Source of the DNA: Sphingobium sp. | GTDB taxonomy: Bacteria; Pseudomonadota; Alphaproteobacteria; Sphingomonadales; Sphingomonadaceae | Direction of reading: 5' to 3' | Assembly: GCA_017744605.1 (NCBI GenBank) | Contig: JAGIAZ010000001.1 | Location: 186,001 to 250,000 of the forward strand | DNA length: 64,000 bases | Shown here: positions 38,217 to 46,208 of the stretch, piece by piece | How the letters are laid out: each line of letters begins with the position of its first letter | Numbering within the stretch: the first letter of the stretch is position 1 | The notes under the pieces: model-generated | What the model saw: only the letters and a program-made list of their open reading frames with translations | The model's database searches: none | What the model was told of the DNA's origin: nothing | Position numbers and translations under genes: made by a program

Positions 38217-40418
38217 ATGAAAATGTCGGTCGACCAGGCATTCCGCAAGGCGCAGAGCGCTGCCGCCAACGGTGACACGGGCGAGGCCGAACGGCTGCTG
38301 CGCGGCGTGCTCGAGCGCTTTCCCGGCAACAGGAAGGCGCAGGCCGAGCTCGAAGCGCTGCTGAAGCCGGTTCTCCGGAATCCGCCGCAGGACGTGATGG
38401 CGAACCTCGTCGCACTCTACAGCCAAGGCCACTGGCAACAGGGCGCGGACCGGGCGGACATGCTGGTGCAGGACTTCCCGCATGGCGAGGTGCTCCACAA
38501 TGTCGCCGGCGCGCTCAACAGCCGCCTCGGACGCTTCGAGCGTGCGGTCGCGCTCTACGATATCGCCGTGGCCCTTGCACCGGACTATTTCGAAGCCTGG
38601 AACAACCGCGGCAACGCCCTGCGCGAACTGGGCCGCCTGACGGACGCCCTGGCGAGCTTCGATGCCGCCTTGCAGCTCAATCCGGCCTATGCCGAAGCCC
38701 ATATGAACCGCGGCATCGCGCTCGCAGGCCTCAAGCATCATGACGAGGCGCTGGCCAGCTATGGCGCTGCCATCCGGCTCACCCCCGGCCGTGCCGAGAC
38801 CTATAATAATCGCGGCAACACGCTGCAGGATCTCAACCGGCCCGACGATGCCCTGGCCGACTTCGACAGGGCCGTCGCGCTCAACCCCGCTTTCGCCGAC
38901 GCGTTCGTCAATCGCGGCAATACGCTCAAGGCCCTCAATCGGCTCGAAGAGGCGCTGGCAAGCTATGACCAGGCGCTGGCGATCCAGCCCGGCTCGGCCG
39001 AGGCCTGGAACAATCGCGGCGTGACGCTCAAATTCCTCAAGCGCCCCGACGACGCGCGGAAGAGCTTCGAGAAGGCGCTGGAGATCAGGCCCGGCTATGC
39101 CATGGCGCTGGCCGAGACGCTCTACATGAAGGCGCACCTCTGCGACTGGAGCGGCATCGCCCAGGGCGAAACGCTCTCCCAGCTCGCCCTGGCCGGTCAG
39201 GTCGTGCCGCCCTTCTACATGCTGCCCATTGACGATGATCCTGCGCGCCAGCTGGTCTATGCGCGCCAGTGGGTCCATGAACGCTATGGCGCCGGCCGCA
39301 CGGCGCGCTTCGGACCGCGCAATGCAGCCGCCAAGATCAAGATCGGCTATTTTTCCGCCGACTTCCACAATCACGCGACCATGTGCCTGATGATCCGGCT
39401 GCTCGAGCTGCATGACAAGAGCCGGTTCGAGATCCATGCCTTTTCGTACGGCCCCAATTCCGACGACCCCATGCGCCGGCGCGTGCTGGCCTGCGTCGAC
39501 GGCTTCCACGAGGTCGCAACGCTGAGCGATCCCGAGATTGCCGCGCTCTCCCGCGAGCACGGCATCGACATCGCGATCGACCTCAAGGGCTTCACCGAAA
39601 CGTCGCGCTCGGGCATCTTCGCGCACCGCCCGGCCCCGATCGCCGTCAATTATCTCGGTTTCCCGAGCACGATGGGCACCGATTTCATCGACTATATCTT
39701 CACGGATCCGGTCATCGCGCCGGAAGCGCATCAACCCTTCTATGCCGAGAAGCTGGCTCACCTGCCGCATAGCTATCAGGTGAACGACCGCGATCGCGCC
39801 ATCTCGGACAAGGTGTTCAGCCGCGCCGAACTGGGCCTGCCGGAAGATGGCTTCATATTCTGCTCGTTCAACAACAACTACAAGATCACGCCATCCGAAT
39901 TCGATATCTGGATGCGCTTGCTGGCGAAGGTCGACGGCAGCGTGCTCTGGCTGCTGCAGGACAATGAATGGGCCGCCGCCAACCTCAAGCGCGAAGCCGC
40001 CGCGCGGGGCATCGATCCCGCGCGCCTGGTCTTCGCCGAGCGCGCGCCCAATGCCGAGCATCTCGCCCGCCAGCGCTGCGCCGACCTGTTTCTCGACACG
40101 TTCAAGGTCAACGCGCACACCACGGCGAGCGACGCGCTCTGGGCCGGTCTTCCCATCGTCACGAAGATCGGAAACAGCTTCGTCGCGCGTGTGGCGGCGA
40201 GCCTGCTCCACGCCGTCGGCCTGCCCGAGCTGGTGACGGAGACGAACGAAGCCTATGAAGCGCTTGCCCTGGAACTGGCGACCAACCCGGCGAAGCTGAC
40301 GGCGCTCCGCGGAAAGCTCGCCGAAAATCGCCTGACCGCGCCACTCTTCGACACCGAGCGCTATGCCCGCGATTTTGAGGCGCTGCTCGAACAGATAGTG
40401 GCGGCTCGGCAGCACTGA
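38217..40418 (+). CDS. TPR and SPINDLY/O-GlcNAc-transferase-like glycosyltransferase
   Basis: 733 aa. The N-terminal half has about seven to eight TPR repeats (residues 60-300), each with the AWNNRGNALRELGRLTDALASFDAALQLNP pattern. The C-terminal half is a GT41-type catalytic region: KIGYFSADFHNHATMCLMIRLLELHD, DIAIDLKGFTETSRSGIFAHRPAPIAVNYLGFPSTMGTDFIDYI, FCSFNNNYKITP and CADLFLDTFKVNAHTTASDALWAGLPIVT. Such enzymes glycosylate proteins; alphaproteobacterial relatives (FlmG) modify flagellin with nonulosonic acid. No flagellar or sugar-synthesis genes lie near, so target unknown. ATG 38217; ATG 38223 is an alternative. Confidence 0.92.
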   Translation: MKMSVDQAFRKAQSAAANGDTGEAERLLRGVLERFPGNRKAQAELEALLKPVLRNPPQDVMANLVALYSQGHWQQGADRADMLVQDFPHGEVLHNVAGALNSRLGRFERAVALYDIAVALAPDYFEAWNNRGNALRELGRLTDALASFDAALQLNPAYAEAHMNRGIALAGLKHHDEALASYGAAIRLTPGRAETYNNRGNTLQDLNRPDDALADFDRAVALNPAFADAFVNRGNTLKALNRLEEALASYDQALAIQPGSAEAWNNRGVTLKFLKRPDDARKSFEKALEIRPGYAMALAETLYMKAHLCDWSGIAQGETLSQLALAGQVVPPFYMLPIDDDPARQLVYARQWVHERYGAGRTARFGPRNAAAKIKIGYFSADFHNHATMCLMIRLLELHDKSRFEIHAFSYGPNSDDPMRRRVLACVDGFHEVATLSDPEIAALSREHGIDIAIDLKGFTETSRSGIFAHRPAPIAVNYLGFPSTMGTDFIDYIFTDPVIAPEAHQPFYAEKLAHLPHSYQVNDRDRAISDKVFSRAELGLPEDGFIFCSFNNNYKITPSEFDIWMRLLAKVDGSVLWLLQDNEWAAANLKREAAARGIDPARLVFAERAPNAEHLARQRCADLFLDTFKVNAHTTASDALWAGLPIVTKIGNSFVARVAASLLHAVGLPELVTETNEAYEALALELATNPAKLTALRGKLAENRLTAPLFDTERYARDFEALLEQIVAARQH

Positions 40419-40553
40419 CGGCTTGAAAACCGCGCCATGCATGGCAACATCGCTGTCGTTCATGCGAGTGAACGTCCCGGCTGATATCCGGTTCTGACCG
40501 GTCAGCAATGGTTCAGTCGCACCCGTCCATCATGATGGGCAAGGAGATACGCC

Positions 40554-40949
40554 ATGAAAATCGCTCGAATCGCTCTCGCCGCTGCAGCTCTGGCCACGGC
40601 CGCCGGCGCCCTCGCCGCTTCCAACGAAACCAACGCCAAGGGTGAAGCGAAGATCGCGAAGCTGATTGCAGGCCGCACCGCCGGCACGCCCGTCAGCTGT
40701 ATTCCCGCTGTGTTCAACGGCCAGAACATGCAGGTGATCGACAGCACCGCCATCGTTTACGACGCCGGTTCGACCATCTATGTCGCTCGTCCCGACGATC
40801 CGAAATCGCTGGATTCCGACAATATCCTGATCATCGACCGGTTCGGCAGCCAGATCTGCAAGCAGGACGTGATCCGCACGGTCGACCGTTATTCCGGCTT
40901 CATGACCGGCGCCGTCTTCCTCGGCGATTTCACGCCCTACAAGAAGTAA
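40554..40949 (+). CDS. Exported hypothetical protein
   Basis: 131 aa. Strong ribosome site (AAGGAGATACGCC before ATG) and a clear signal peptide, MKIARIALAAAALATAAGALAASN. The mature part has two cysteines (VSCIPA and SQICKQD) that could form a disulfide, and a beta-rich pattern (IVYDAGSTIYVARP, NILIIDRF). No named family recognised. It ends 5 nt before the convergent RNase T2 gene. Confidence 0.8.
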   Translation: MKIARIALAAAALATAAGALAASNETNAKGEAKIAKLIAGRTAGTPVSCIPAVFNGQNMQVIDSTAIVYDAGSTIYVARPDDPKSLDSDNILIIDRFGSQICKQDVIRTVDRYSGFMTGAVFLGDFTPYKK

Positions 40950-40953
40950 TCGG

Positions 40954-41700
40954 TCAACCGATCGGCCGGATGCGCAATGAGCGGTTCGGCCGATCAGCCC
41001 GCTCCGGGCAGGATATATAGCGCCGCCGGGCATTGAGGCAGATGCGCATCTCCTGAAACCAGCCCTCGCGGTTTGCCGCGATGCGAATGGCGTCCCGCGG
41101 GATCGCCGGATTGGCGGCCACGACCGCATCGATGAAATCGCCGTTGGTCAGTGTCTCGCGGCCGATCATCGGCGCCATGTCCGGCAGGCGCAGCTTCTCG
41201 AACGCGGCCCGCGCATCCGCAAAATAGTGCTCCGGCGTCGGCCAGGCGCAGGTGCCGTGCTTCGCCCATTCGTGCTGTAGCAAATCCGCCGACGGCGTCA
41301 GGCAGAGATTGGCGCGGATCGTCGCTGGACGCAGCAGCCCGGCGGGCTTGCAATATTGCGGCCAGGTCCTGCCGTCGCCATCCGGCCAGAGACCATGGAG
41401 GATGAACCCGAAGCGGTTGGCCCTGGTGTCGCACTGCAGGCTCGGGTCGAACGTGCCGCCCATGCCCTCGCCCGTCGCGCAATATTGCGGCGCCCAGCTG
41501 ATGGCGAGCGTGAACACGGTGCTGCGCAGCGCGCGCCTGGGTTCGCGCTCGCTGGCGCCATAGGGCTTGGGCGTGGGCGTCAATGCCGGAAGCACGCATG
41601 CCGATCCATTGGTCGATCCATTGGCCGCCATCGCCGCCCCCGTCTGGAGCAGCAGCATGATCGCGAGCCCGGCCCGTTTCGTGAGCCCGCGCTTAATCAT
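40954..41700 (-). CDS. Secreted ribonuclease T2 family protein
   Basis: 248 aa. Signal peptide from MIKRGLTKRAGLAIMLLLQTGAAMAA. The two catalytic sequences of the RNase T2 family are clear: CAS1 FILHGLWPDGD (His) and CAS2 HEWAKHGTCAW (two His and Lys), about 40 residues apart. It also has ISWAPQYC and the disulfide cysteines. ATG 41700 overlaps the end of nadC by 8 nt, so translation is coupled. Role probably periplasmic or extracellular RNA degradation for phosphate or nucleoside scavenging. Confidence 0.92.
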   Translation of the reverse strand: MIKRGLTKRAGLAIMLLLQTGAAMAANGSTNGSACVLPALTPTPKPYGASEREPRRALRSTVFTLAISWAPQYCATGEGMGGTFDPSLQCDTRANRFGFILHGLWPDGDGRTWPQYCKPAGLLRPATIRANLCLTPSADLLQHEWAKHGTCAWPTPEHYFADARAAFEKLRLPDMAPMIGRETLTNGDFIDAVVAANPAIPRDAIRIAANREGWFQEMRICLNARRRYISCPERADRPNRSLRIRPIG

Positions 41701-42547
41701 GGGAAAAGTCGAGACCGATATCCGCGGCCGGCGCAGACTGGGTAATCCGCCCGACACTGATATAGTCGACGCCCGTTTCGGCGATTTCGCGGATATTATC
41801 GAGCCTGATGCCGCCGGAGGCCTCGGTCGGCACGCGCTTGCCGACGAGGGTCACCGCCCCGCGCAGGATGCTGGGCGTCATATTGTCGAGCAGCAGGTGC
41901 GTGGCGCCCGCTGCAATGGCCGGCTCGATCTGGTCGATACGGTCGACTTCGACGATGATCGTCTCGATCCGCGCGGCTCTTGCCGCTCCGACCGCCTGTC
42001 CGACCGATCCGGCAACCGCGATATGATTGTCCTTGATCATCGCCGCATCCCACAGGCCCATGCGATGGTTCTTCGCGCCGCCCATGCGCGTCGCATATTT
42101 GTCGAGCACGCGCAGGCCGGGTAGTGTCTTGCGCGTATCGAGCAGTGTGACGCCGGTGCCCGCGATGCGATCGACATAGGCGCGGGTCAATGTCGCAATG
42201 CCCGTCAGATGCTGGACGGTATTGAGCGCCGACCGCTCGGCCGTCAGCATGGCGCGCGCCTTGCCATGGATCCGCATCAGATCGGCGCCGGGCGCGACGA
42301 CATCGCCCTCGCTCGCCAGAATCTCGATCTCGACATCGGGGTCGAGCGCACGGAAGAAGGCTTCCGCGATCGGCAAGCCAGCGACCGTCACCGGATCGCG
42401 GCTGTCCATGATGCCGGTGAACATCGCGTCGGCCGGGATCACGCTTTCCGACGTGACATCGCGCCCGCCGGTGCCGGGCAATCCGCCCAGGTCTTCCGCG
42501 AGCGTGGACCGGACGAACGCGTCGATATCGAAATCGGGGAGGATCAA
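41693..42547 (-). CDS. nadC: Nicotinate-nucleotide pyrophosphorylase (quinolinate phosphoribosyltransferase)
   Basis: 284 aa, forms nicotinate mononucleotide from quinolinate and PRPP. Motifs are LTAERSALNTVQHLTGIATLT, LDTRKTLPGLRVLDKYATRMGGAKNHRMGLWDAAMIKDNH (active-site Arg/Lys/His), VEVDRIDQ, LLDNMTP and ASGGI. No in-frame ATG is near the proper beginning; TTG at 42547 has AGGA 8 nt upstream and gives the family length. The frame remains open for another 1.1 kb upstream but that is antisense to the MFS gene. Coupled to the downstream RNase T2 gene. nadB is not in the window. Confidence 0.93.
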   Translation of the reverse strand: MILPDFDIDAFVRSTLAEDLGGLPGTGGRDVTSESVIPADAMFTGIMDSRDPVTVAGLPIAEAFFRALDPDVEIEILASEGDVVAPGADLMRIHGKARAMLTAERSALNTVQHLTGIATLTRAYVDRIAGTGVTLLDTRKTLPGLRVLDKYATRMGGAKNHRMGLWDAAMIKDNHIAVAGSVGQAVGAARAARIETIIVEVDRIDQIEPAIAAGATHLLLDNMTPSILRGAVTLVGKRVPTEASGGIRLDNIREIAETGVDYISVGRITQSAPAADIGLDFSHD

Positions 42548-42781
42548 GGCGCCTGTCCTTCTCGGCAAGTCACGAGAGCCGGACAGCTCCCTGTCCCCTG
42601 CCTCATTAGGCACGGGGCCATGACAGTCAAACAAGGATTGAATCCAATTCAAGGGGAATCGACGACGCCCGAGGCCGCTGATAGAACGGGATGCCCGCGT
42701 GAGGACTTGGGCATGCAGACAAAGGCGGGCGCGTGAACGGCAGAGCCGACACCGACCTTGCCGGGACATGAGGGGGGAAGC

Positions 42782-44008
42782 ATGCCGCAAGACGCACCGT
42801 CCACGCGCTGGGACACCAGCTACGAGTGGAAGATCATCCTGATTCTCAGCCTGACCTTCGGCCTCGTCGGGCTCGACCGCTTCATCCTGCCGGTGCTGTT
42901 CCCCACCTTCATGGCCGAGCTCGGCCTGAGCTATGCGGACCTCGGCAATCTCGTCGGCATTCTGGCCGTGTTCTGGGGGCTCTCCGCGTTCGCCATGGGC
43001 TTCCTGTCCGACCGGGTCGGGCGCCGCAAGGTCCTCATCCCCGCCGTCATCATCTTCTCTTTGATGTCGGCATTCTCCGGCCTCGCCGGCGGCCTCGTCG
43101 CGCTGCTGCTCATCCGCGCGGTGATGGGGTTGGCCGAAGGGCCCGTCGCCTCGATCGGCGTTGCCGTCGCTGTCGAAGCCTCGCACCCGAAGCGGCGCGG
43201 CATGAACAACGGCATCTTCCAATGCATGATCTCGCTGATGGGCAATGCCATCGGCCCGATCATCGCCACCCAGCTGCTGCTCGTCACCGACTGGCGCACA
43301 GTCTTCATGCTCGTCGGCGTGCCCGGCCTCATCATGGCAGCGGCGATGTTCTTCGTGGTGCGCGAACCCGCGCCGGCGGCGACCGCCAGCGCGCATGTCG
43401 CCCGGCCGAGCTTTGCCGACCTGTTCAGGCACCGCAACGTGCCGCTGGCGATGCTCACCCTGATGTGCGCGATGGGCGGCGTGTTCGTGCTGGCCGCCAT
43501 GGCGCCCAGCTACCTCACCGATTATCTCAAGCTCTCGCCGCAGGACATGGGCTTCGTCTTCTCGGCTGTGGGCTTCGGCGGCGCAATCGGGCAGTTCGCC
43601 ATGCCGACCGTGTCCGATTTCATCGGCCGCAAGCTCGCGACCTTGTTCTCTTATATCCTGGCGGCGGTCTTCACATATCTGTTCGCCCACACTGGCACGG
43701 ACAGCCTGGGCACCCTGTTCTGGCTGCTGTTCTTCGCGTCACTGTTCAACTTCTCGGCGCTGGCCATCCTCGCTGGGCCGGTCGCGGCGGAGGCGGCACC
43801 GGTGGGCATGGTCGCGTCGGTGGCGGGCCTTGTCATCGGCGCCGGCGAAATCTTCGGTGGCGGCGCGGCTCCGGCCATCGCGGGCCAGATCGCCGGCTCC
43901 AGCGGCATCCAGAATGTCTTCACCTTCACGATCGGCAGCCTGGTCCTGGGCTTCGTCGTCGCGCTGTTCCTCAAGGAAACCGCGCCGCGGAAGACGGGAG
44001 GCGTGTAA
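42782..44008 (+). CDS. MFS transporter
   Basis: 408 aa, 12 predicted helices. ATG 42782 has GGGGGAAG just upstream. The MFS signature between helices 2 and 3 is MGFLSDRVGRRKVLIP, and the helix 8-9 counterpart is SDFIGRKLATLFSY. The N-terminus has WKIILILSLTFGLVGLDRFILPVLFPTFM, typical of the organic-acid/anion branch. It is placed between nadC and nadA but on the opposite strand to both. A link to quinolinate or niacin-like substrates is only a contextual guess. Confidence 0.9.
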   Translation: MPQDAPSTRWDTSYEWKIILILSLTFGLVGLDRFILPVLFPTFMAELGLSYADLGNLVGILAVFWGLSAFAMGFLSDRVGRRKVLIPAVIIFSLMSAFSGLAGGLVALLLIRAVMGLAEGPVASIGVAVAVEASHPKRRGMNNGIFQCMISLMGNAIGPIIATQLLLVTDWRTVFMLVGVPGLIMAAAMFFVVREPAPAATASAHVARPSFADLFRHRNVPLAMLTLMCAMGGVFVLAAMAPSYLTDYLKLSPQDMGFVFSAVGFGGAIGQFAMPTVSDFIGRKLATLFSYILAAVFTYLFAHTGTDSLGTLFWLLFFASLFNFSALAILAGPVAAEAAPVGMVASVAGLVIGAGEIFGGGAAPAIAGQIAGSSGIQNVFTFTIGSLVLGFVVALFLKETAPRKTGGV

Positions 44009-44015
44009 CTGCTTT

Positions 44016-44107
44016 CGTCATTGCGAGGCGCGAAGCGACGAAGCAATCCAGGTCGATGACGCGCGCGGTCTGGATTGCCACGCGGCCTTTGGCCGCTCGC
44101 AATGACG
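44016..44107. repeat. Dispersed palindromic intergenic repeat
   Basis: 92-bp imperfect palindrome starting 8 bp after the MFS stop. Outer arms CGTCATTGCGAG (44016-44027) and CTCGCAATGACG (44096-44107) and inner arms GCAATCCAG (44043-44051) and CTGGATTGC (44070-44078) are perfect inverted pairs. The CGTCATTGCGAG / GCAATCCAG pair is a well-known motif of repeats scattered in intergenic regions of many proteobacteria. It also sits at a convergent gene end, so may help terminate. Confidence 0.85.
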
Positions 44108-44117
44108 AAGGGGACCT

Positions 44118-45107
44118 TTAGTCCCGAGCCCCCACATCGCCCTTGCCCACCGTCCCGCTCGCCATATCCAGCATGCGGTCCAGCGGCTTCTTCGCGGCGA
44201 GCCGCAGGCTCTCATCCATCTCGATGCGCGGCTGCAGGTCGCGGAGCGCAATGTAGAGCTTCTCGATCGTGTTCATCGCCATATAGGGACAGATGTTGCA
44301 GTTGCAGTTGCCGTCCGCGCCAGGCGCGCCGATGAAATCCTTGTTCGGCAGGGCCAGCTGCATCTGGTGGATGATGTGCGGCTCGGTCGCGACGATGAGA
44401 CGCTGGCCCGGCATGGCCTTGGCATAGCTCAGGATACCGCTGGTCGAGCCGACATAGTCGGCATGATCGAGAATATAGGCCGGACACTCAGGATGCGCGG
44501 CGACCGGCGCATCGGGATATTGCGCCTTGAGCTTCAGCAGCTCGGTTTCCGAGAAGCTTTCATGGACGATGCACACGCCCGGCCAGAGCAGCATATCACG
44601 CCCGAGCTTGCGCTTGAGGTAACCGCCGAGATGCTTGTCCGGCCCGAAGATGATCTTCTGGTCCTTCGGCAGCTGGCTGATGATCTTCTCGGCCGACGAG
44701 CTGGTCACGATAATGTCGGAGAGCGCTTTCACCTGCGCCGAGCAGTTGATGTAGCTGAGCGCGATGTGATCGGGATGCGCCTCGCGGAACGCCTTGAACT
44801 GGGCGGGCGGACAGCTGTCCTCCAGCGAGCAGCCCGCGTCCATGTCCGGCAGGATCACCGTCTTCTGCGGCGAGAGGATCTTCGCGACCTCGGCCATGAA
44901 GCGCACGCCGCAAAAGGCGATGACGTCCGCGTCGGTCTCCGCCGCCTTTCGAGAAAGCTCGAGACTGTCCCCGACAAAGTCCGCCAGATCCTGGATCTGC
45001 GGCTTTTGATAGTAATGCGCCAGGATGACGGCGTTGCGTTCCTTGCGGAGGCGGCCGATCTCGGCGAGCAGGTCGATGCCGGGCGGGATTCGCGTTTCTT
45101 GGCTCAT
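44118..45107 (-). CDS. nadA: Quinolinate synthase A
   Basis: 329 aa [4Fe-4S] enzyme condensing iminoaspartate with dihydroxyacetone phosphate to quinolinate. It has AVILAHYYQKPQIQDLADFVGDSLELSRKA near the N-terminus, FCGVRFMAEVAKILSP, DMDAGCSLEDSCP, CIVHESFSETELLKLKAQYPDAPVAAHPECPAYILDHADYVGSTSGIL, and the C-terminal CNCNICPYMAMNTIEKLY. The cluster cysteines are in FCGVRF/GCSLEDSC, HPEC and CNC/C. ATG at 45107; an upstream extension is not conserved. Forms the NAD pathway with nadC. Confidence 0.95.
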   Translation of the reverse strand: MSQETRIPPGIDLLAEIGRLRKERNAVILAHYYQKPQIQDLADFVGDSLELSRKAAETDADVIAFCGVRFMAEVAKILSPQKTVILPDMDAGCSLEDSCPPAQFKAFREAHPDHIALSYINCSAQVKALSDIIVTSSSAEKIISQLPKDQKIIFGPDKHLGGYLKRKLGRDMLLWPGVCIVHESFSETELLKLKAQYPDAPVAAHPECPAYILDHADYVGSTSGILSYAKAMPGQRLIVATEPHIIHQMQLALPNKDFIGAPGADGNCNCNICPYMAMNTIEKLYIALRDLQPRIEMDESLRLAAKKPLDRMLDMASGTVGKGDVGARD

Positions 45108-45237
45108 GCCTCGCACATGGCCCCGTCGGCCCTGCGGTTCAACCCGCAATGCTCCGGCACGCGCGAGAAACGACAGAACGCCTCGCAGATGGCGATGGGC
45201 GGGGCGTCAGGTGCCGGCAATCCGGACCGTTGCGGGT

Positions 45238-46143
45238 TCAATGGGACGCGCGAACGCGCCAGCCCTCATGATCTGGAATCACCAGATTTCGTCGTTCCAG
45301 ATCAATGAGATGAGCCAGGACCGATCGCCCGGCCGCGCCATGGAGGCGTGGATCGATCGCGGCATACATGGCCGCGACCATATCAGGGATCGCCGAACGT
45401 CCGTGCCGCTCGAGATGACGCAAAATCTGCCCCTCGCGCATACGCCGGTGGCCGAGCGTGCCCCGCACCAGGCGCCTGGGCTGCGCGATCGGCTCGCCAT
45501 GGGCGGGATAATAGATCGTGTCGTCCCGGCCCATCAGCTTCTCGAGGCTGGTGAGATAATCGGTCATGTCGCCGTCCGGCGGGGAGACGACCGTGGTCGA
45601 CCAGCCCATGACATGATCGCCGGTGAACAAGGCCGACTCCGCGCCAAGTGCGTAACAGAGATGGTTGGAGGTGTGACCGGGTGTCGCAACGGCGGCCAGC
45701 GTCCAGCCCTCCCCTGAAACCGTGTCATTGTCATGGAGGACCTGGTCCGGCGCATAGTCCGGATCGAACGCCGCGTCGGCGCGCGGGCCGTCATCCTCGA
45801 GCGTCAAGGGCGCGCAACCGATGATCGGCGCACCGGTCAACCGCGCCAGCGGAGCAGCGCCCGGGCTGTGGTCGCGATGCGTATGAGTGCACATGATCGC
45901 CCGGACGGAGCGCCCGCCGATCGCGGCGACGAGCGCATCGAGATGGGCCGCCTCGTCCGGCCCGGGATCGATCACCGCAAGCTCCGTTTGGCCTATGAGA
46001 TAGGTCTGCGTGCCCTCATAGGTGAAGGGCGATGGATTGGGCGCCAGGATCCGGGTGACGAGCGGCGAAAGCGCCATGGCGTGGCCCGTATCGGGCGAAA
46101 GAGGGCCAAAAATATGGGGAGCCGGCGGTGCCATACTCCCCAT
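45238..46143 (-). CDS. Metallo-beta-lactamase-fold hydrolase (LACTB2-like)
   Basis: Up to 301 aa. The zinc motif THTHRDHSPG (HxHxDH), distal ligands in VATPGHTSNHLCY (His) and FTGDHVMG (Asp), and YYPAHGEPI (His) are all present. The C-terminal 70 residues form a winged-helix-like region, as in LACTB2/RNase-like members. Several starts are possible: ATG 46143, 46134 or 46077; the core family begins near RILAPNPSPFTYEGTQTYLIG, so the last may be real. Substrate unknown; could be thioester, lactone or RNA. Confidence 0.88.
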   Translation of the reverse strand: MGSMAPPAPHIFGPLSPDTGHAMALSPLVTRILAPNPSPFTYEGTQTYLIGQTELAVIDPGPDEAAHLDALVAAIGGRSVRAIMCTHTHRDHSPGAAPLARLTGAPIIGCAPLTLEDDGPRADAAFDPDYAPDQVLHDNDTVSGEGWTLAAVATPGHTSNHLCYALGAESALFTGDHVMGWSTTVVSPPDGDMTDYLTSLEKLMGRDDTIYYPAHGEPIAQPRRLVRGTLGHRRMREGQILRHLERHGRSAIPDMVAAMYAAIDPRLHGAAGRSVLAHLIDLERRNLVIPDHEGWRVRASH

Positions 46144-46208
46144 GTGCAGGTTCTTCCCCTGTTTTCAAGACACCCCGCTTATCGAGAGCGGCGGCGTTCG
46201 CTCGGCTT

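Noticed and set aside
38136..40508. Open frame of 790 codons opposite the TPR/SPINDLY gene
   Set aside because: Antisense shadow; no ribosome site, no domain, and the plus strand encodes a conserved repeat enzyme.
41693..43690. Single long minus-strand frame joining nadC with sequence antisense to the MFS gene
   Set aside because: Only the last 285 codons match NadC; the rest is His/Asp/Arg-rich antisense of a membrane protein. Taken as nadC with a TTG start at 42547.
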